Shown piece after piece: positions 50,601-63,683 of a stretch of DNA of 64,000 nucleotides. The stretch comes from Erythrocercus mccallii. Taxonomy: Eukaryota; Chordata; Aves; Passeriformes; Dicruridae. Both the position numbers and the translations under genes were made by a program. A model generated the notes under the pieces. That model ran no database searches. It worked only from the letters and a program-made list of their open reading frames with translations, and was not told the origin of the DNA. Where the stretch lies: positions 41,157-105,156 of the forward strand of contig VZRG01002386.1 of NCBI GenBank assembly GCA_013397435.1, given 5' to 3'. The first letter of the stretch is position 1; each line of letters opens with the position of its first letter.

Positions 50601-53138
50601 AAATTTTAACAAAAAGTAGAAAACTGCACTCCTGAAAAGACTAAGAATAAAAGCAACTATAGAAGCCTCTCTATGAACCTGTTCCATTTATGCAATGGAA
50701 TTTCTGATCCGATGAGAGGAAAAGCTGAGGAACACAAACTTTCCTCGGTGTTTCTTTTACAAGCTGGTAGAGATGCCAGAAGAAATTCCTGGTGGGTGGA
50801 ATGCTGACCATAGTGGTGCAGTGAGCTTTTAGTTACATACTTGTTCCCTGAGTCACACAGCCTGGCTGCTCTGTCTCAGCCTACATCCATATAAAGAAAG
50901 AAGCAGTACTTAAGCACATCATCAATAGCAGAATGACATTAAGAGAGTCAGTCCCTTGCTTGTGCATCACATTCCTCCCAGACCATCACAGGTCTTTGTT
51001 TTCCTCTGGGCAACCTTCATTTATTGTAATAGAAATAGAAAAAAAAATCTTTTATTTTTGTATCGGTAAGTGTGCACGGATGAGGACATAGGCAAAAAGC
51101 TAAACATTTATTTTGCTTTTTTAATTCCTAGCTTTAAACCCATCAGTGCTGATAGCATCATAGCCAGGATATTAGAAGTCAGTCTAAAATATCATTTCTA
51201 TGAGAGGAAGAAATACACAAAAAATATTTTGTCAGAGTCAAACAGGGCAGTTAGTGACCTGCAAAAAATTAAAATATTTACAAATCAGCATAGGTCAAGA
51301 CTGTATATTACCCATTTTTGCACAGAGATAGAAGCTGACACTACAGTACCAGTACTGTGTGCAGCCCAGGCTCACAGTCAAGGAGGGATCCTTCCAGAGT
51401 GCTGGGCACAGGAAAGATCCAGCCAGGGCTGGAGAGTGAAGTGACTCATCCAGCAAGTGGTAATGCAGGCGAGACTGGAGCCCTGTGGTGACACTCAGCT
51501 CTGAGGAGAGGAGAGGAGAGGCTGTCTGGCTAGGAGTAAACAAGCTACTTAATTAGTGTTTTCCCCAAACAGAGGAGAACCTCCCTGCAGCTGCTGTGTG
51601 ACCCAGCCCGGGCCTGGGAGACACTGCCTTCCCTCCTGCTGCTGTTCCTGCTCTGTGACCGAGGGTTTGCACACTGAGCCATCTTTATTTTAGGTTTATT
51701 TCAATGTTCTGCCAAGAGAGATTCCCATATCTCTCAACAGACCGGAGCAGGGCATATTACAAGTTTTGAAAATGCAGAAACTATGAATTACTAGTAGCAC
51801 ATGCCAGGCTATGGTGTATTTCTTTAAGCATTGTTTATCCCAGCTTCAATAGTACCTGAAAATAAACAATTAATATTTTCCTGTTAACCAAATTAAAGGA
51901 TGTCAAAATTTTAATGACTGTTGGAATGAGCAGTTCATTACCAAACCTACAGCCAGTTCACTGAGGACACAGCTTAATTTGAAGCTTGCTGGATCTGTGC
52001 TGTGGTGCTTGCATTGAGAGATGAAGCTTGTTCCAGACAACTGCTCCTTCCTCTAAGTAGCAGTAACTTTCTCAACTGCCTCAAGCAATTCATTGGGATG
52101 TCACACATCAAAACACAGCTTTTGTTCGTTCATCCTAATAGGTAGCAAAGAGTTCAGAGTTTTTAGGTTCAGAAGCTGATGTAGTCTTGTTTTGACCTTT
52201 CTCAACATGCTGAATGCCCTCCAGTGCTCTGCACTGGAGTGTGGCAAGCACAGCAGAATTCCCATCAATCTCATGAAGGGAGGCAGAACAGCTGAGCTAC
52301 ACCACAGTTTGAGAGCACTGGCTCTATATATTAAAATCTGATGTTGCAGCCCATTTGTTGCAGTGGCAGGTGCCTCAATAGCTGCACTTAACCTTGCTGA
52401 ATATTCAGCAGCAGCTCTGTGTTCCTCAGCACTATCAATTCACTGACACCATCTAATATCTTCTAATTAAGAGTGAGTGGCAATAACCATATACCTTAAC
52501 CAAATGTTATCAATAAAAAAAACAAAACCTTTTTTGTTTGGAGTGAGATTGCCATTGTCATCTCTATGGCACAAAGTATCTCTTCTAGATATTTTATTCA
52601 CTGGTTAGGATGTAGATCTTGCCAGAGTGACTGACACATAATGTTACACTTCCAAGCCTGCATAGCCCGCAGCTCCTGGGTTCCCCAGAGTAAAATCTTC
52701 AGCTAATGCCAGGTGTGAATTCTGTGTAATGGAGCATCACACTGCTTTGTTTTTATTTATAATGCTGCTGTTCTCCCAGCACTTAACAGAGGTACATATC
52801 ATTAATATATTTGGTGACTCAAGGACTTGAGACAGGGTAAGCTACTGTGACTGGCCCAGCAAAGGGTGTTGGAGAAATGGAGCTTTTCTCATACCATCTC
52901 AAGCTTCTTGAAGGCAAAATCAAAATCAAGACAAAACATGTTATACTTCCAACTCAATGGGAGATTTTTCAGTGATCTGCCACTTCGAGATATGACAAAC
53001 CTCAGACAGAAGAAGAAAATGCAAGAAGGCAGATGAAGAGCATATGAAGTGAAGCAAAATGTGAACAAGAGAATGCTACCATAGACTTATAAATGTATGA
53101 GAGACCTCTAAGAAAGGTACTTACATCATCTCTTTTAG
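44666..53138. other. Intergenic DNA, no gene supported
   Basis: Mostly AT-rich single-copy-looking sequence, apart from the GC patch at 46330-46640. A second G/C-enriched patch lies at about 51340-51660 and includes a short (GGAGA)n run at about 51503-51520. The longest open frame (51070-51444, plus strand) begins with GTG, has no recognisable domain and is taken as chance. Confidence 0.6.
46330..46640. other. GC-rich patch in AT-rich intergenic DNA
   Basis: About 300 bp with many G/C runs and a few CpGs stands out sharply from its surroundings. Overlapping open frames on the minus strand (46292-46584) show no known domain. It could be an unidentified repeat, a regulatory element or the first exon of a non-coding RNA; the sequence alone does not decide. 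Confidence 0.4.
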
Positions 53139-53243
53139 GCAACTTCTGGCAAATTAAATACGAAGAGGATTGTTTTGCTCCTCATCTACTGTTGGCCAGT
53201 TATCCAAACACTGGAGCTTATACCCTATACCCTCATCCACCAG
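53139..53243 (+). other. Candidate exon A of an unrecognised gene
   Basis: A 105-nt open segment has a good acceptor (catcatctcttttag) and a good donor (CCACCAG|GTAAAG). In the open frame it encodes NFWQIKYEEDCFAPHLLLAS followed by YPNTGAYTLYPHPP, starting with two bases of a codon and ending with one. The SYPNTG string loosely resembles the PAPS-loop of sulfotransferases, but that is too short to rely on. The end phase is compatible with the candidate at 55820-55994. Chance open frames with splice-like ends are expected in 64 kb, so confidence is low. Confidence 0.15.
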
Positions 53244-56200
53244 GTAAAGAGGAATTTTCCCCATTATGGGGAAGACAATTTGGTTATATGACAAGACATA
53301 CTCAAAGTCCTAGTTACATGGCCAGGCATGAGATTGTCATGCAGTAACACATGGGGTTTTTGCCAGCAGCAAAGAGTGCAGCAGCTCACAAGGAAGATTA
53401 GTTGCTCTGGAAAACCCTGAGGTAGGTTTCCCCTGAGCAGGGAAACTCCTGCTTTCTAAAAGTTAGGAGCAGAAGTTTCCTATAAAACCAGTAGATAGTA
53501 ATGAAAGGACAATCTAACTTGCACATGTAATATCAGGCTCGTCAGTATTAACAATAGAATGCAAAACACTGGCTTTCTGCTTGCTGTGTAATCCAGATCT
53601 CATTCTGATTTACAAACAAGGTAAATCAAAGTTAAGATTTGCAAGGTAAGGTTAAGACATGCTTCATCTGGTGTGCCCTGGCCATTCACACAAAAAATGC
53701 AGGGGGACATTTCCACTGTTTTGGCTTCAAGGAACCTCAGCTACAAGCAGAGGGATGAAAATGTGACTCTCCAAGCTGATCTCAGCTGGGCTTCAGCAGA
53801 TCAGGCTGTGGTGGCCCTGGGCTGCTCTCATTTGTGTCTTGCAGCAAAGAGCACAGAGCCTGAGAACCAGCCCAGGATGAGACCACCCAGAGCTGACTGA
53901 GCAGCTGGATGACTCTGGCAGCAGGGATACCTGAGCCCAGGTATCCCAACCACAGAAAATCCTGCTAAACAGTCAACAAAGGACAATTTGCAGTGCAAAG
54001 TAGCTGATAGTTACTACTGCAGAGCTGTATATTGTTGCATGAAGAGAAGCTAAATTATATGATAAAGTTAATCATGTACAGTGTGTAAGTTAGTTATATC
54101 AACACCTGAAGTGCTTCTACACAATTTAATTTAATATGCCAACTCATTAAAAATCTTATTATATAAACCACTTACAGACTTTATAAACACATTTTAATAT
54201 TATTAGGAAAAGATCTTGATAAAAAATAATTTGAATGCAAAATGCACCTGTAGACTAAGTTGCTTATAGTAAAACTAGCTAAATGAAATTTGCTGTCAGC
54301 AAACATCCTGACATGTTTTCCTGTCAAAAGAACAGACTGTTCTTTTGTGTACTTGGACCTTTTTCTAATAGAAAGAGTGGGCCAGAGAATTCAAGCAATG
54401 TAGATCATAGTACAAGCATTGGCCATAATCCCCACTCTGAGAACCAAAACATTCCAGAGCAGTTGATTATAACAAGTAATGGAACTCATATCTCTATAAA
54501 TTTCTCAAGCTATAACAATTCTTTAATATTGAAAATGAGAAATTATACTGGCTCTTAGGACAAGGCTCTGCTGTAGTTCTGGTGGAAATGAAGTTTTGAT
54601 ATACGCAGAACAATATTTGTTATGTTTAGCTACTAAATAATCGAGTTGTTTTTATTTTAATTGATTATAATACTGTGACATTATATGGTGATATACCATT
54701 GAAATTACTCATTAAAAGAATGACCTAAAAGTGAGGATGATTCAAGTACATAACTGATTTTTAAATGAGGTAATAGACTTACAGTGATTGGTGTATGATT
54801 TACTGTCAGAATAGAAGCCAGTAAAGGTTTACATCACCTGTATTCCTCACTGACATTATTTGGAGTTGCTATTCAGAGCATGTACATTCCTGAAGCCTAT
54901 AATATTTGAATCTTATATGACATTTTTATGCTTGTGTTTTAAATCATGTGCTCTAAGAGGTTTAAGTAGGCAGAATTTTAAATCTTTATAAATAACAAAA
55001 TTGGTTGTTTTCAATAATACCTAAAACATTAATCTGCAGATCCCTGTTTTAATAAATTTGTAGTGTTTTCTATGCACAAAATAAATGCAAAAGGTCAGCT
55101 TATTATTCCCCAAAACTACTGTGAAGTCATCAGAGAATTAATTTTGTTATTCTGCTGAAGCTGCATGCAATCACCAAGGTTCACATGGGTGAAGTATTAT
55201 TAAGTTCTGCTCGCTGACACATACTGCAATACACAAAATAAGAGCTAAGAAGTGCAGACCACTGAAATTACTCCTACTTGCAGTCAGATTGGTTTTTAAA
55301 ATAAGCTTTTCAGATACTTTGGCAGCAGCACTGTAAGTGCAGCTAATCGTCCATTGCTGCTCCCAGTTTTTGCTTGTCCCTGTCTTTGCTAGTCACCCCA
55401 GAGGTGCCCCTGGAGTGCAGCAGAGCAGCACAGGACAGCCCTGAACTGTGGGATCCATGTCGGGGTTTTGCCCTGGGCTGTGAACACCAGCTGGACCTGA
55501 GAGAGGGATGGAGAACCTGCTTCATCTTCATGGCACCCAGACTAGGTGGGAAAGGGTGGGAAGGGATGGGGAGCCAGAGCTTCAGGCCCCAGGGAGGGGC
55601 AGGCTGTGAGATACATAGTGAGTGACACACTGCTCATTATGAAAATACCGTCCCAGACAGAAAAACCACAGAGCTGCCCAGGGCAGTGCCATGTGCGCCT
55701 TCCCCTTGGTAAACCCTGGGCAAAGCCAGACTGGGCTGGACCTGCTGACCTGATTTTAAACAAACTTTGAAAAGTCAGTATTGTGTTCCATACAGCTGTG
55801 CTATTTCATCCTCCTCTAGTGCATTGGCTCATGACCCTTTCATTTATCACAGCAATAGGTCTCACATTTACAAGTATGGAGGACTTAAAAAGAAACAGGG
55901 TTTTTTTTGTTCTTTTCAATATCTATTCCATTGATGCTGCCCTTGTGGGCTTTCTGCTGCTGTACCTCACTCCCAATGCAAATGTCATCATCAGGTAAAA
56001 ATAAACTTTAAGACTACCTAGCAAAGTAGTTTTGTTTGCCTTTAGCAATTTAATATAGCTTCAACATAAAAGTTTGCCCACATGTGGATGAAAAAGCTTC
56101 AGTGCATCTGTGTGCACTCTGGAGCTGACTTTTCTCTCCTCTGGGCCCATGGGCTGAACTGATTTAAAGGTGCCAGCTCATCTTTTAAGTACATAGCCAC

Positions 56201-59200
56201 AAAGTTCAGCTGAGGCTTTGTGGTTAAATCTTAGCTCAAAAGCCAGAAATCTGAAGTGGCAGCACTGAGCCTACAACCAAAGTACCTTTAGCAGTTCTTT
56301 TGAATGGAGATTGTTGACACAGGGTCCAAGAAAAGATTGCAGAGAAAATGTAGTTATAATGTAATTATGAGCATGCTCCCGTGCTTTTTGTAAGTGCCTG
56401 ATATTTAAGTAAAATAACCAATATTCATTTATTGGCAGGACTTACTGATATAAGCCAAAGGCAGATTGAAATATTGAGGGTTTTTGAAGCTGCAGATGTT
56501 AGGTTATCTCAGGAAAACAACAGCAGGTTCTGAGGCACAATGCTAAACTTTTCCACTGTATCTGCTGTTTCATCAAATAGGCTGTTGTGACCCCAGTTCT
56601 TACCATGATGTGCCAAAAAAACTGGTTTTATATCACTTCTAAGGATTCCATAACAGGATGTTATTCACCGCTAATGCATTTTGGTTCATATAAATGCAGA
56701 AAAAGTCTGTGGCAGGTCACAGTGTATCACCCTGTTGTTTTTAGTCCATGTACATGATTTACCTTATTCATTGATATAGGGTCTCCAACTGATTCAGGGC
56801 TGTGATAGAGGCTCAAATGAAGCTAGAATAAAAGCTTTGGCATTTCAATCTGTACAAAGTATGAACTAAAAAACTCAGATTCAATTTAAGGGGTGTGAAT
56901 TAAGACTGGAGCTGCTTCACCTGCTCCTAATAATGCCATGAGTGCTATGCAACCAAATTCATTAGATAAGGATTTCTGGGTTTAATGGTGCGCATAAATA
57001 AAGAAGAACAGTGCTCTGATGATAAAAATTACCTACTTTTGTTACAATATTGGAGCTACAATGATCAAACAGAGTATCTTGAGACAGTTTAAAGATACTG
57101 TTTTCATGTAACTTGGCAGGATCACTCAAATCAGTGAGATGAAAAAGAGCTGGCAAATTATCAGAAAACCTTTTGCCTGTTAAAATTCAAAGCTCCCATT
57201 TCTCGGTCTTCTCAAAAACAAAGAGTGGGCAGATGGGTTGTGTTTGCTCCTCCTTTAATTCTATCAGTTAAATAGCTAACCAGCAAACTTACAGTTACCG
57301 CATCTTGACATGACAGTTAATCTTTATTTCTTTCATGACTCTCGTATATTAAATATTGGGGATCAGGTTTTATTTACTGCTCTCACTTTCTGTAATCTAA
57401 TAAAATGAGTCTTCCCAGCTGCCCTCAAAGCAAAGTAAATCTTCTCTTCTAAACCATTCGCAAACAAATCCTCGGTGTTCCTTGTCAGATCTAAGCTAGG
57501 AGGTGTTTTATATGACCACAAGCAGATCACCGTCAACAGAAAAATCAGATGCTACATCCCAAAATATTTCCAAACTTATTTCCACAGACTAGGATACATG
57601 AACATGATATATTTTGAAGCAGAGAAATCATAACATAAAGTCCTACCATCCAGTCCATGTATGTGGATGAAATTATGTGCCAGGGAAGCTATAATACGTA
57701 ATAATTACCATATTTATCTCCTCCTCAAATCATGTTCTTTTCCATGAAATCAGACTTATTTCCTGATCAAGATACTGTTCTGCCTGAAAAAAATAAGGTG
57801 TGAAGTATCGTAAACAGTAATGAATAACTGAAAGTCTTGGTTTGCATATCTGTAAAGCTGTGAGTTAAAAAGGATCTTAGATCATGCTTCATAAACTTTA
57901 ATTGAGCTGCCTATATCATGCCTATGACATAGGAAAAGATTACTTTCTGTGTTTTATAGCTAAATGATTGTAAGAAAATACAGATGCAAATCTTGCCCTC
58001 AAGCAAATGGTCACAGAGTCTCCTCATTGCCTTACCAACACAATACTACTGTGCAAGCAGCACTCTGAATTTATTGTATGGGTAAGAAACAAGGGGAAGA
58101 TGCTCTAGCTTTCACTGCTAAAGACCCAGGATCTTCTCCAAGGCACCCAGAGGAAACAAACAGGAGCCTGATAAAGCAGGAGACAGAGTTCAGCAGCTGT
58201 CCTCCCCAGCACTGTACTTGTTCCCATTGCTGTTTTGGGGCATCTCCTGGAGACCTGCAGCCCTGCTGCACAGACTCTGTCACTGCAAGAATGCAGAAGA
58301 CACTGTGTGAAACACAGCCACTGCAAGTGGAGAGCTCATTTACACAAAACCAGAAGTAGGTAGCACAATTAGCTGCTGGCAGAGGGGAACTCCTCAAATG
58401 CACATGGAGTAGAAACCCACTGTGTGTAGTGCAGCAACTGGTTTTAGCTGGGTTCTCTCAGTGGTCACCCTTCTCTCTGCTGCCCAAGGCACTGTTATCA
58501 ACCAAGCCCTATTTTCACCCTGAGTACTCTTGCATTGCCAGAAGGACAGCACAAGGCTGATATGAAACAGGATGCCCAAAACATCACTTATTATTCAAAT
58601 TCCAGTACCACATAAGCCAAGATGAGCAAAGTACAAACAAAGGAATGCTTTTGCTCTGCAGGATGGCCTTAAGTGGTCACAAGAAACAAGTAACAGCCTC
58701 ACTGAGACAACAGCATTGTTCTATTTAAGTCAAAGAATAAGTCTCAAACAGGTATAATCAGGAGTAGCAAAAGAAGTGTGATGAACAGCAGGGCACAAAG
58801 CATTTTACTGGAGAAGAGGAGGGCATGATTTGATTAGTGGTAATTTTCAAGATACGTGACTGCTAGCGGGCTTAGCTGCCTCTCATAAAAAGGCATTTGA
58901 AAATATTTTTACTAAATTAACATTGGTTTTGTTTCCTAGAGAATGCACTGTTTTGTGTTCTGTTTCCAAACATGCAGGGCAAGATCCTTGGTTCTCTACC
59001 AAATCCTTGTTTCCTCTTTGTTGAGCTAGAAAGAAACAAAAGGTTCCAATCTCACCAGGAGAAATCACATGCCTTTGCTGTTCAGCTCACCAAAAAGCCA
59101 TTTTCTGTTCAGGCACTTGTTCCAGACAGGGAAATGACTAATGCAACTTCATTATTTTGAGTCTTTTTGCAGATGTAGATGCTCCTCGAGCTCTGATGTT

Positions 59201-62094
59201 CAATCCTCCCAAGCCACCAACTGGCTTTCTAGGATTCTTGCTCAGCTGTTTATTCTGCTATTTTTGGACATCAATGCCTCTTCAGGAGGAATATTTCTGT
59301 GAATGGCCAGAGGAAATTTTAATTCCAAATAAATAATTTGGAATTTCAGTTTGTCCTGTATTCTCCAAAGTTCTCCAAGGTCACATACTGTCAGGTTGGA
59401 GCAGGATCTCTGACTGAATCTGTCTGAAAAAGCAGGAGGCAGGGCACTGAATCTGAAAAAGCAGATCAGGTGTTGTCTCCAAGTCACTCCTGTTCTTTAT
59501 GGCAGAAGGATTTCTGACCTGGGGAAACAGGCATTTCTTGTTGCTGCTGAGCTCATTTTCTCAGCATGTGCATGATAAGCAGGAAAGCAGATGAACTCTT
59601 AAGAAACAAAGATACTTTTTTCATGCAAATAGTTCCAGTAACTCAGAATAAAGATAGGGAAATATGGAAAATATAGGCTATATAAGCAGAATTGTTCTTA
59701 CACAAAGAAACATTTAGTGAGACTTTCCATAAGGCAGCTGCAGCCCTGTGAAGTCAGCAGAATTGTAAAATGACAACATTCAGTGTTTATTGTTTATAAT
59801 TAGTGATTTATCTCTCCACTTCAACTTCAGTGGCCATATTACTATGTAGGAACCCAGCTCAATTATTCTCATTTATGGATATTTTGAAAACTATCTTCTC
59901 CTAGACATTATAATTCAAAATGGCTTTATGTGTGTCTATGTATATTTAAAGGTAGCAATATTATGGGTAGGATGCATAACATTGAACAATAACAACCCTT
60001 TCCTAAAGGTGAACCTAAACTTTTTCTGGAATAAAAGTTTCTTGTTCTTTATATTTTTAAAGAATAGATCACATAGCTTCTCAGTGATGTGAAATGCAGA
60101 ACCAAGCATGCAACCTTCTGATGGGCTCCAGTAGAAAGCCGAGTTAGTCTGACAATTAAAGACTGCACATGAAGAAACATCTGGACCTCTTTGGCATAGA
60201 GAAGGAGCTCAGAAAACCCTCATGGTTATGGGAAAAACAGGCACATTAGAGTGTGACACCATGCCAAGCTGAGATGGCTCAGCCCTAGAGACAGAGGCAC
60301 AATGTGCCACACCTCCGCCCAAGGCAGCAGGTCCCGTCCCAAGCTGGGAAGCCCAGTTGTGACAAAGGTCTGACGCTGCTGCCAGCAAAACAGCTTTGTT
60401 TTATACAAAGCTCTGCTTTTGAGTCTTTCGGGTTTTTTCACTTCAGAATGCTTTAAACCTGAAAATTTAAAACCTATTAAATGAAACAGCTGGGAGAAAT
60501 GCTTTGCAACTTGAGCAAGGTGTCTTATGTCAATATAAATGAGCTGTATTCTGGTTTTGACCTTTATAACCTCTTGCCATAGGAAACCATACCACACTGA
60601 GAAAAAAAACCCAAACCTTTATAGCTAAAAAGATAGTTAATTTCTCCTCTGAAATATCAAAACAGGTTGAGGATGGGTTCTTTGGTTCTTCTTGTCACTT
60701 TTTGTTTTACCCACCTAGCAGGTCAGGTTCTGACCATTAGGCAATCCTTTCTGGTGTGATGACAAGTGGGGCTGGCACTGGAAGGATTTGCTGGCTGGAT
60801 GCCCCAGTCTGGGTGGTGGGACTTGCTCCCATGCACCGTGCAGACCTCCCCAGCTGACCCTGAACATTAGGGAACAGTTCTGCTCCTTTTCTTCTGGGCT
60901 TAGTTAGAAAACATCTGAGATGGTGTGTGATGAAAGGCCATGATCTTGTGACAGAGAGATCATTATTGCGGTGACTAATTACCCTTTGCTGATTCCTGAA
61001 CAATGAGATTAGCATCAGTAAGATTGGGGAAATCTATCTGAATGAAAAGGGACTCAAAAGACAAACAATGGAAATTAAATCCCTTGGTTAAACAGAGCAA
61101 TGAGCCACTCCTCCCCAGGCAGAGTGAAGCCAGGGTGCTTCCCCTGCCTCCCTGCTGCAGGAAGAAGCGGGGAGGAAAGAGTGACAAATTACAGCCCCTA
61201 TGGCAGGGGGTACTGCACAGACAGGACCCTAAACAGCCGCCCAGACTGAGCTGAGCTGCATGTGCTGTACCCTGGCCACAGGCATGGCTTGGGAACAGCG
61301 TGGCAGCTCTGTCTGGGACAGACCTTCCCTGGAGCCACACTGGAATAACTGACCTGGCAACTGGGGATCAGCACCCCGCTGACAGCAATGTCACTCAGGC
61401 TCCTACAGCTACAAGAATTTGAGCATATATGCTTAAAGACAATTATGTGCCTACAAATTCAGGTCTTAAGACAGAAAAGTGAGGTGACGTTTTTAGAAGC
61501 GCTCAGCAGTGATAAACTTCACTTGTATTGAGGTCAATGGGATTTCTTTCTACGTGTCTTAAGTGGAAACTGAATTAGGTCAGTGCCAAAGTGCTTTTGT
61601 AAATCAGACCTGTGTGGTAAGCAAAGAGGTACAATGTTTTCCTTGCCTTTAATGGCAGCTTAGGGACATCTCCTCCAATGCAGTGCAGTATGAAGTCCCT
61701 CTTCATGACAAAGGCACTATTATATCTGAAACCCCAAGGAACTTGTGTATCTGTGTGCAAAAAAACCCGTTTCTATGAAATGTCCTTAATAGGTTACAAA
61801 ATTATGTATTTGAAATTTTAGGAAATTATGGAATGTATCTTTTTCAGTCTCCCATTTAGAAATTCCCTGCCTAATTAGGAAAAGAGTATACTAAGACCAA
61901 GAACAAAAAGCCATATTTCAAGAGAGCAGTCCATTTGCAGTGGAGAACTATTACCCACTAAAAAGTCAGTAAGGCTTGGAATAGAAGAGTTTTCAAATCC
62001 TTACCTCAAGCAAGAGTGTCCCAGTAGTGCTACGCCAGAGTAAAGGATAAGAAACAAGAAAAATCATCGGAAAAAATATGATTTATGAAAAGAT
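53244..62094. other. Intergenic DNA with GC-enriched patches
   Basis: Apart from candidate exon B, no gene is supported. G/C-enriched patches occur at about 53680-53940, 55370-55750, 58080-58350, 60240-60380 and 61080-61370; open frames there have no recognisable domains. The rest is AT-rich. A stretch at about 57160-57430 has the even, repeat-free look of conserved non-coding DNA, but nothing specific can be shown. Confidence 0.6.
55820..55994 (+). other. Candidate exon B: two predicted membrane segments
   Basis: A 175-nt open segment is preceded by a strong pyrimidine tract ending cctcctctag and followed by CATCAG|GTAAAA. It encodes HWLMTLSFITAIGLTF, a charged loop EDLKRNR, then VFFVLFNIYSIDAALVGFLL and LYLTPNANVI. 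That is two hydrophobic helices joined by a short basic loop, as in many multi-pass proteins (for example receptor TM1-loop-TM2). The reading frame stops at TAA straight after the donor, as expected of an exon running into an intron. I do not recognise the family, and no further exons were found nearby. It may be coincidental. Confidence 0.2.
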
Positions 62095-62340
62095 TAGACA
62101 CACAAGTGTGTGTTGAATATGCATGCACAATTGCATGCTTAATTTGCACACCCAATTATTGCCATTGTGCATAAAATTGAATAATTACCCATGAAAATAA
62201 ATGATTATGGTTATTTACTTCTATAATTACTTGATTTGCACATACAATCATGGTAATTAGGCACACAAATTAGTCATCACACAATTGCATGCCTAACCTT
62301 ATTAAGAATCAGAATCAATGCATTTATTTTAAATTGCCTT
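62095..62340. promoter_or_regulatory. Candidate conserved non-coding element (homeodomain/POU motif cluster)
   Basis: A dense cluster of TAATTA, CAATTA, ATTTGCA and ATGCA(T/A) strings fills about 200 bp. A perfect 12-bp direct repeat, ACAATTGCATGC, occurs at 62127-62138 and 62281-62292. Between them are two further diverged copies of an aatttgcaca...caat-type module. This composition is typical of vertebrate developmental enhancers in gene deserts. Conservation has not been tested. Confidence 0.4.
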
Positions 62341-62739
62341 TGTCCAATTTGTACTATTTTTTTTCTAGCTGAGTTTGGAACGGATGTATGTACCAGGGCC
62401 AAGCTTCCCAGTGTGCCTCTGTCCTGATGCCACCCTTCAGGCATCAACAGAGCCCACAGAATGCCTCCATGGCACAAGGCTCCCTTCGTGAACAAATCAT
62501 ACAGGAAATGCTATAGAAAGGGGAAAAAATCACTCAAAGTGTGATAAGAGATTGGGAATAATACAATTTTCAAGTAGTTACTTTCAATTCAGGAATGAAG
62601 CCACTAAAAACTCTCAGACATTTGTGAGGAAGAAATGGGTTGTGCTACAGAGGAAACAGAACTTTAATTTTTTTTTTGGCATTAAAACTTTAAAAAATTT
62701 AAGTGTTATAATTAGATAGCATGATGTTTCTGAAAATCT

Positions 62740-63300
62740 AGAAAAACTATTACATCCATTTTATAGCAAACGCCAGTTAAGAATAGAGATGTTAAATGTC
62801 TGCATCAGTTCTTCGCTGCACTCGCAGAAATAAAATCCAATTTCAGCTTCCAGATTTGTGATTTCACTTATTAGTCTGAATGTCTGCCCCTTGTAGATGT
62901 CCTGTCTCCAGGTGCAGTAGGTGAGGATACCTTTATTAACTTTCCTATAAATCACATTTTGCTAGGAAACATAATAAAAGCCTGGGGAATTAGTCAATAA
63001 AATAGTGCTGCTTCTCTATCACTTAATAAATGCCTGGGTCCTGTGGTTGGAACTTGGTATGCTCTCTAATTAAAAAGAACAAATATGAGAAAAATACTGG
63101 CAACTTGAAATATTGAGCTGTTTCATGTTTGTTATTGGAGCCTTCTTGAGTACAATTTTCTAATAATTGGACCAGATGGACAAGGAAAAAAAATTAGCAT
63201 GACAGTTTAAATGGAGACTATTACTATATAGAAAGGATCATGCCTGACAGATCTGTGAATCTCCCTTCATAAATCAGTAAAAGCCCTACTGTGTCTGCAT
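62740..63300. other. Possible conserved non-coding stretch
   Basis: Repeat-free sequence with TAATTA- and ATAAA-type motifs. It includes a 64-codon minus-strand open frame (62761-62955) containing TYCTWRQDIYKGQTFRLISE. Neither a splice structure nor a family was recognised for that frame. A non-coding conserved element is the preferred reading, at low confidence. Confidence 0.25.
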
Positions 63301-63683
63301 AGAATCTGTATTTTTTTCCTACTAGTTTTGAGTTAATGCCAAGGTAGTTAATGCTAGAAGAAATATAGGGGTTAAAACATTTTGCCTTTAATGTATCTTC
63401 CTTTTTTTTGGTTGTTGTTAATTATGTGCCTTAATTTAGTTCTTGCTTAATGCGCTTTAGAATGAATTGTATTTCTTGTAATTGCTTTATTATTACTTGA
63501 CATTAGACCTTATGTTAAGCAATCAAAATGGTATGGCAGAAAGAGAAGGAGGGAAAATGATCAAGATACAGTGAAGATGAGTTTACATCTTTAAAGCAAT
63601 CACACACAGTCCCCAGCTGCCAGAAATGTTACAGGATTAGCATTACACTTTATCTATATTACATCCTGAGACAGAGAGAGGGG
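63301..63683. other. Intergenic AT-rich flank before the nonamer repeat
   Basis: AT-rich, with T-rich and ATTA-rich strings near 63400-63520. No gene is seen here. The short stretch from 63772 to the right edge is likewise without a supported gene. Confidence 0.6.

Noticed and set aside
51070..51444. Plus-strand 124-codon open frame
   Set aside because: It starts with GTG, crosses from AT-rich into GC-rich DNA and has no recognisable domain; treated as chance.
53176..53215. Sulfotransferase PAPS-loop-like string (LLLASYPNTG) in candidate exon A
   Set aside because: The motif is short and degenerate, no other sulfotransferase block is present, and I could not support an enzyme call.
54283..54558. 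Plus-strand 91-codon frame with several N-glycosylation-like motifs (NSS, NGT, NFS, NYT)
   Set aside because: Asn/Ser-rich composition follows from AT-rich DNA. There is no clear donor, its phase does not fit the neighbouring candidate exons, and no domain is seen.
60226..60597. Minus-strand 123-codon open frame
   Set aside because: No domain or family resemblance and no splice framework; the length is not remarkable for a moderately GC patch in 64 kb.
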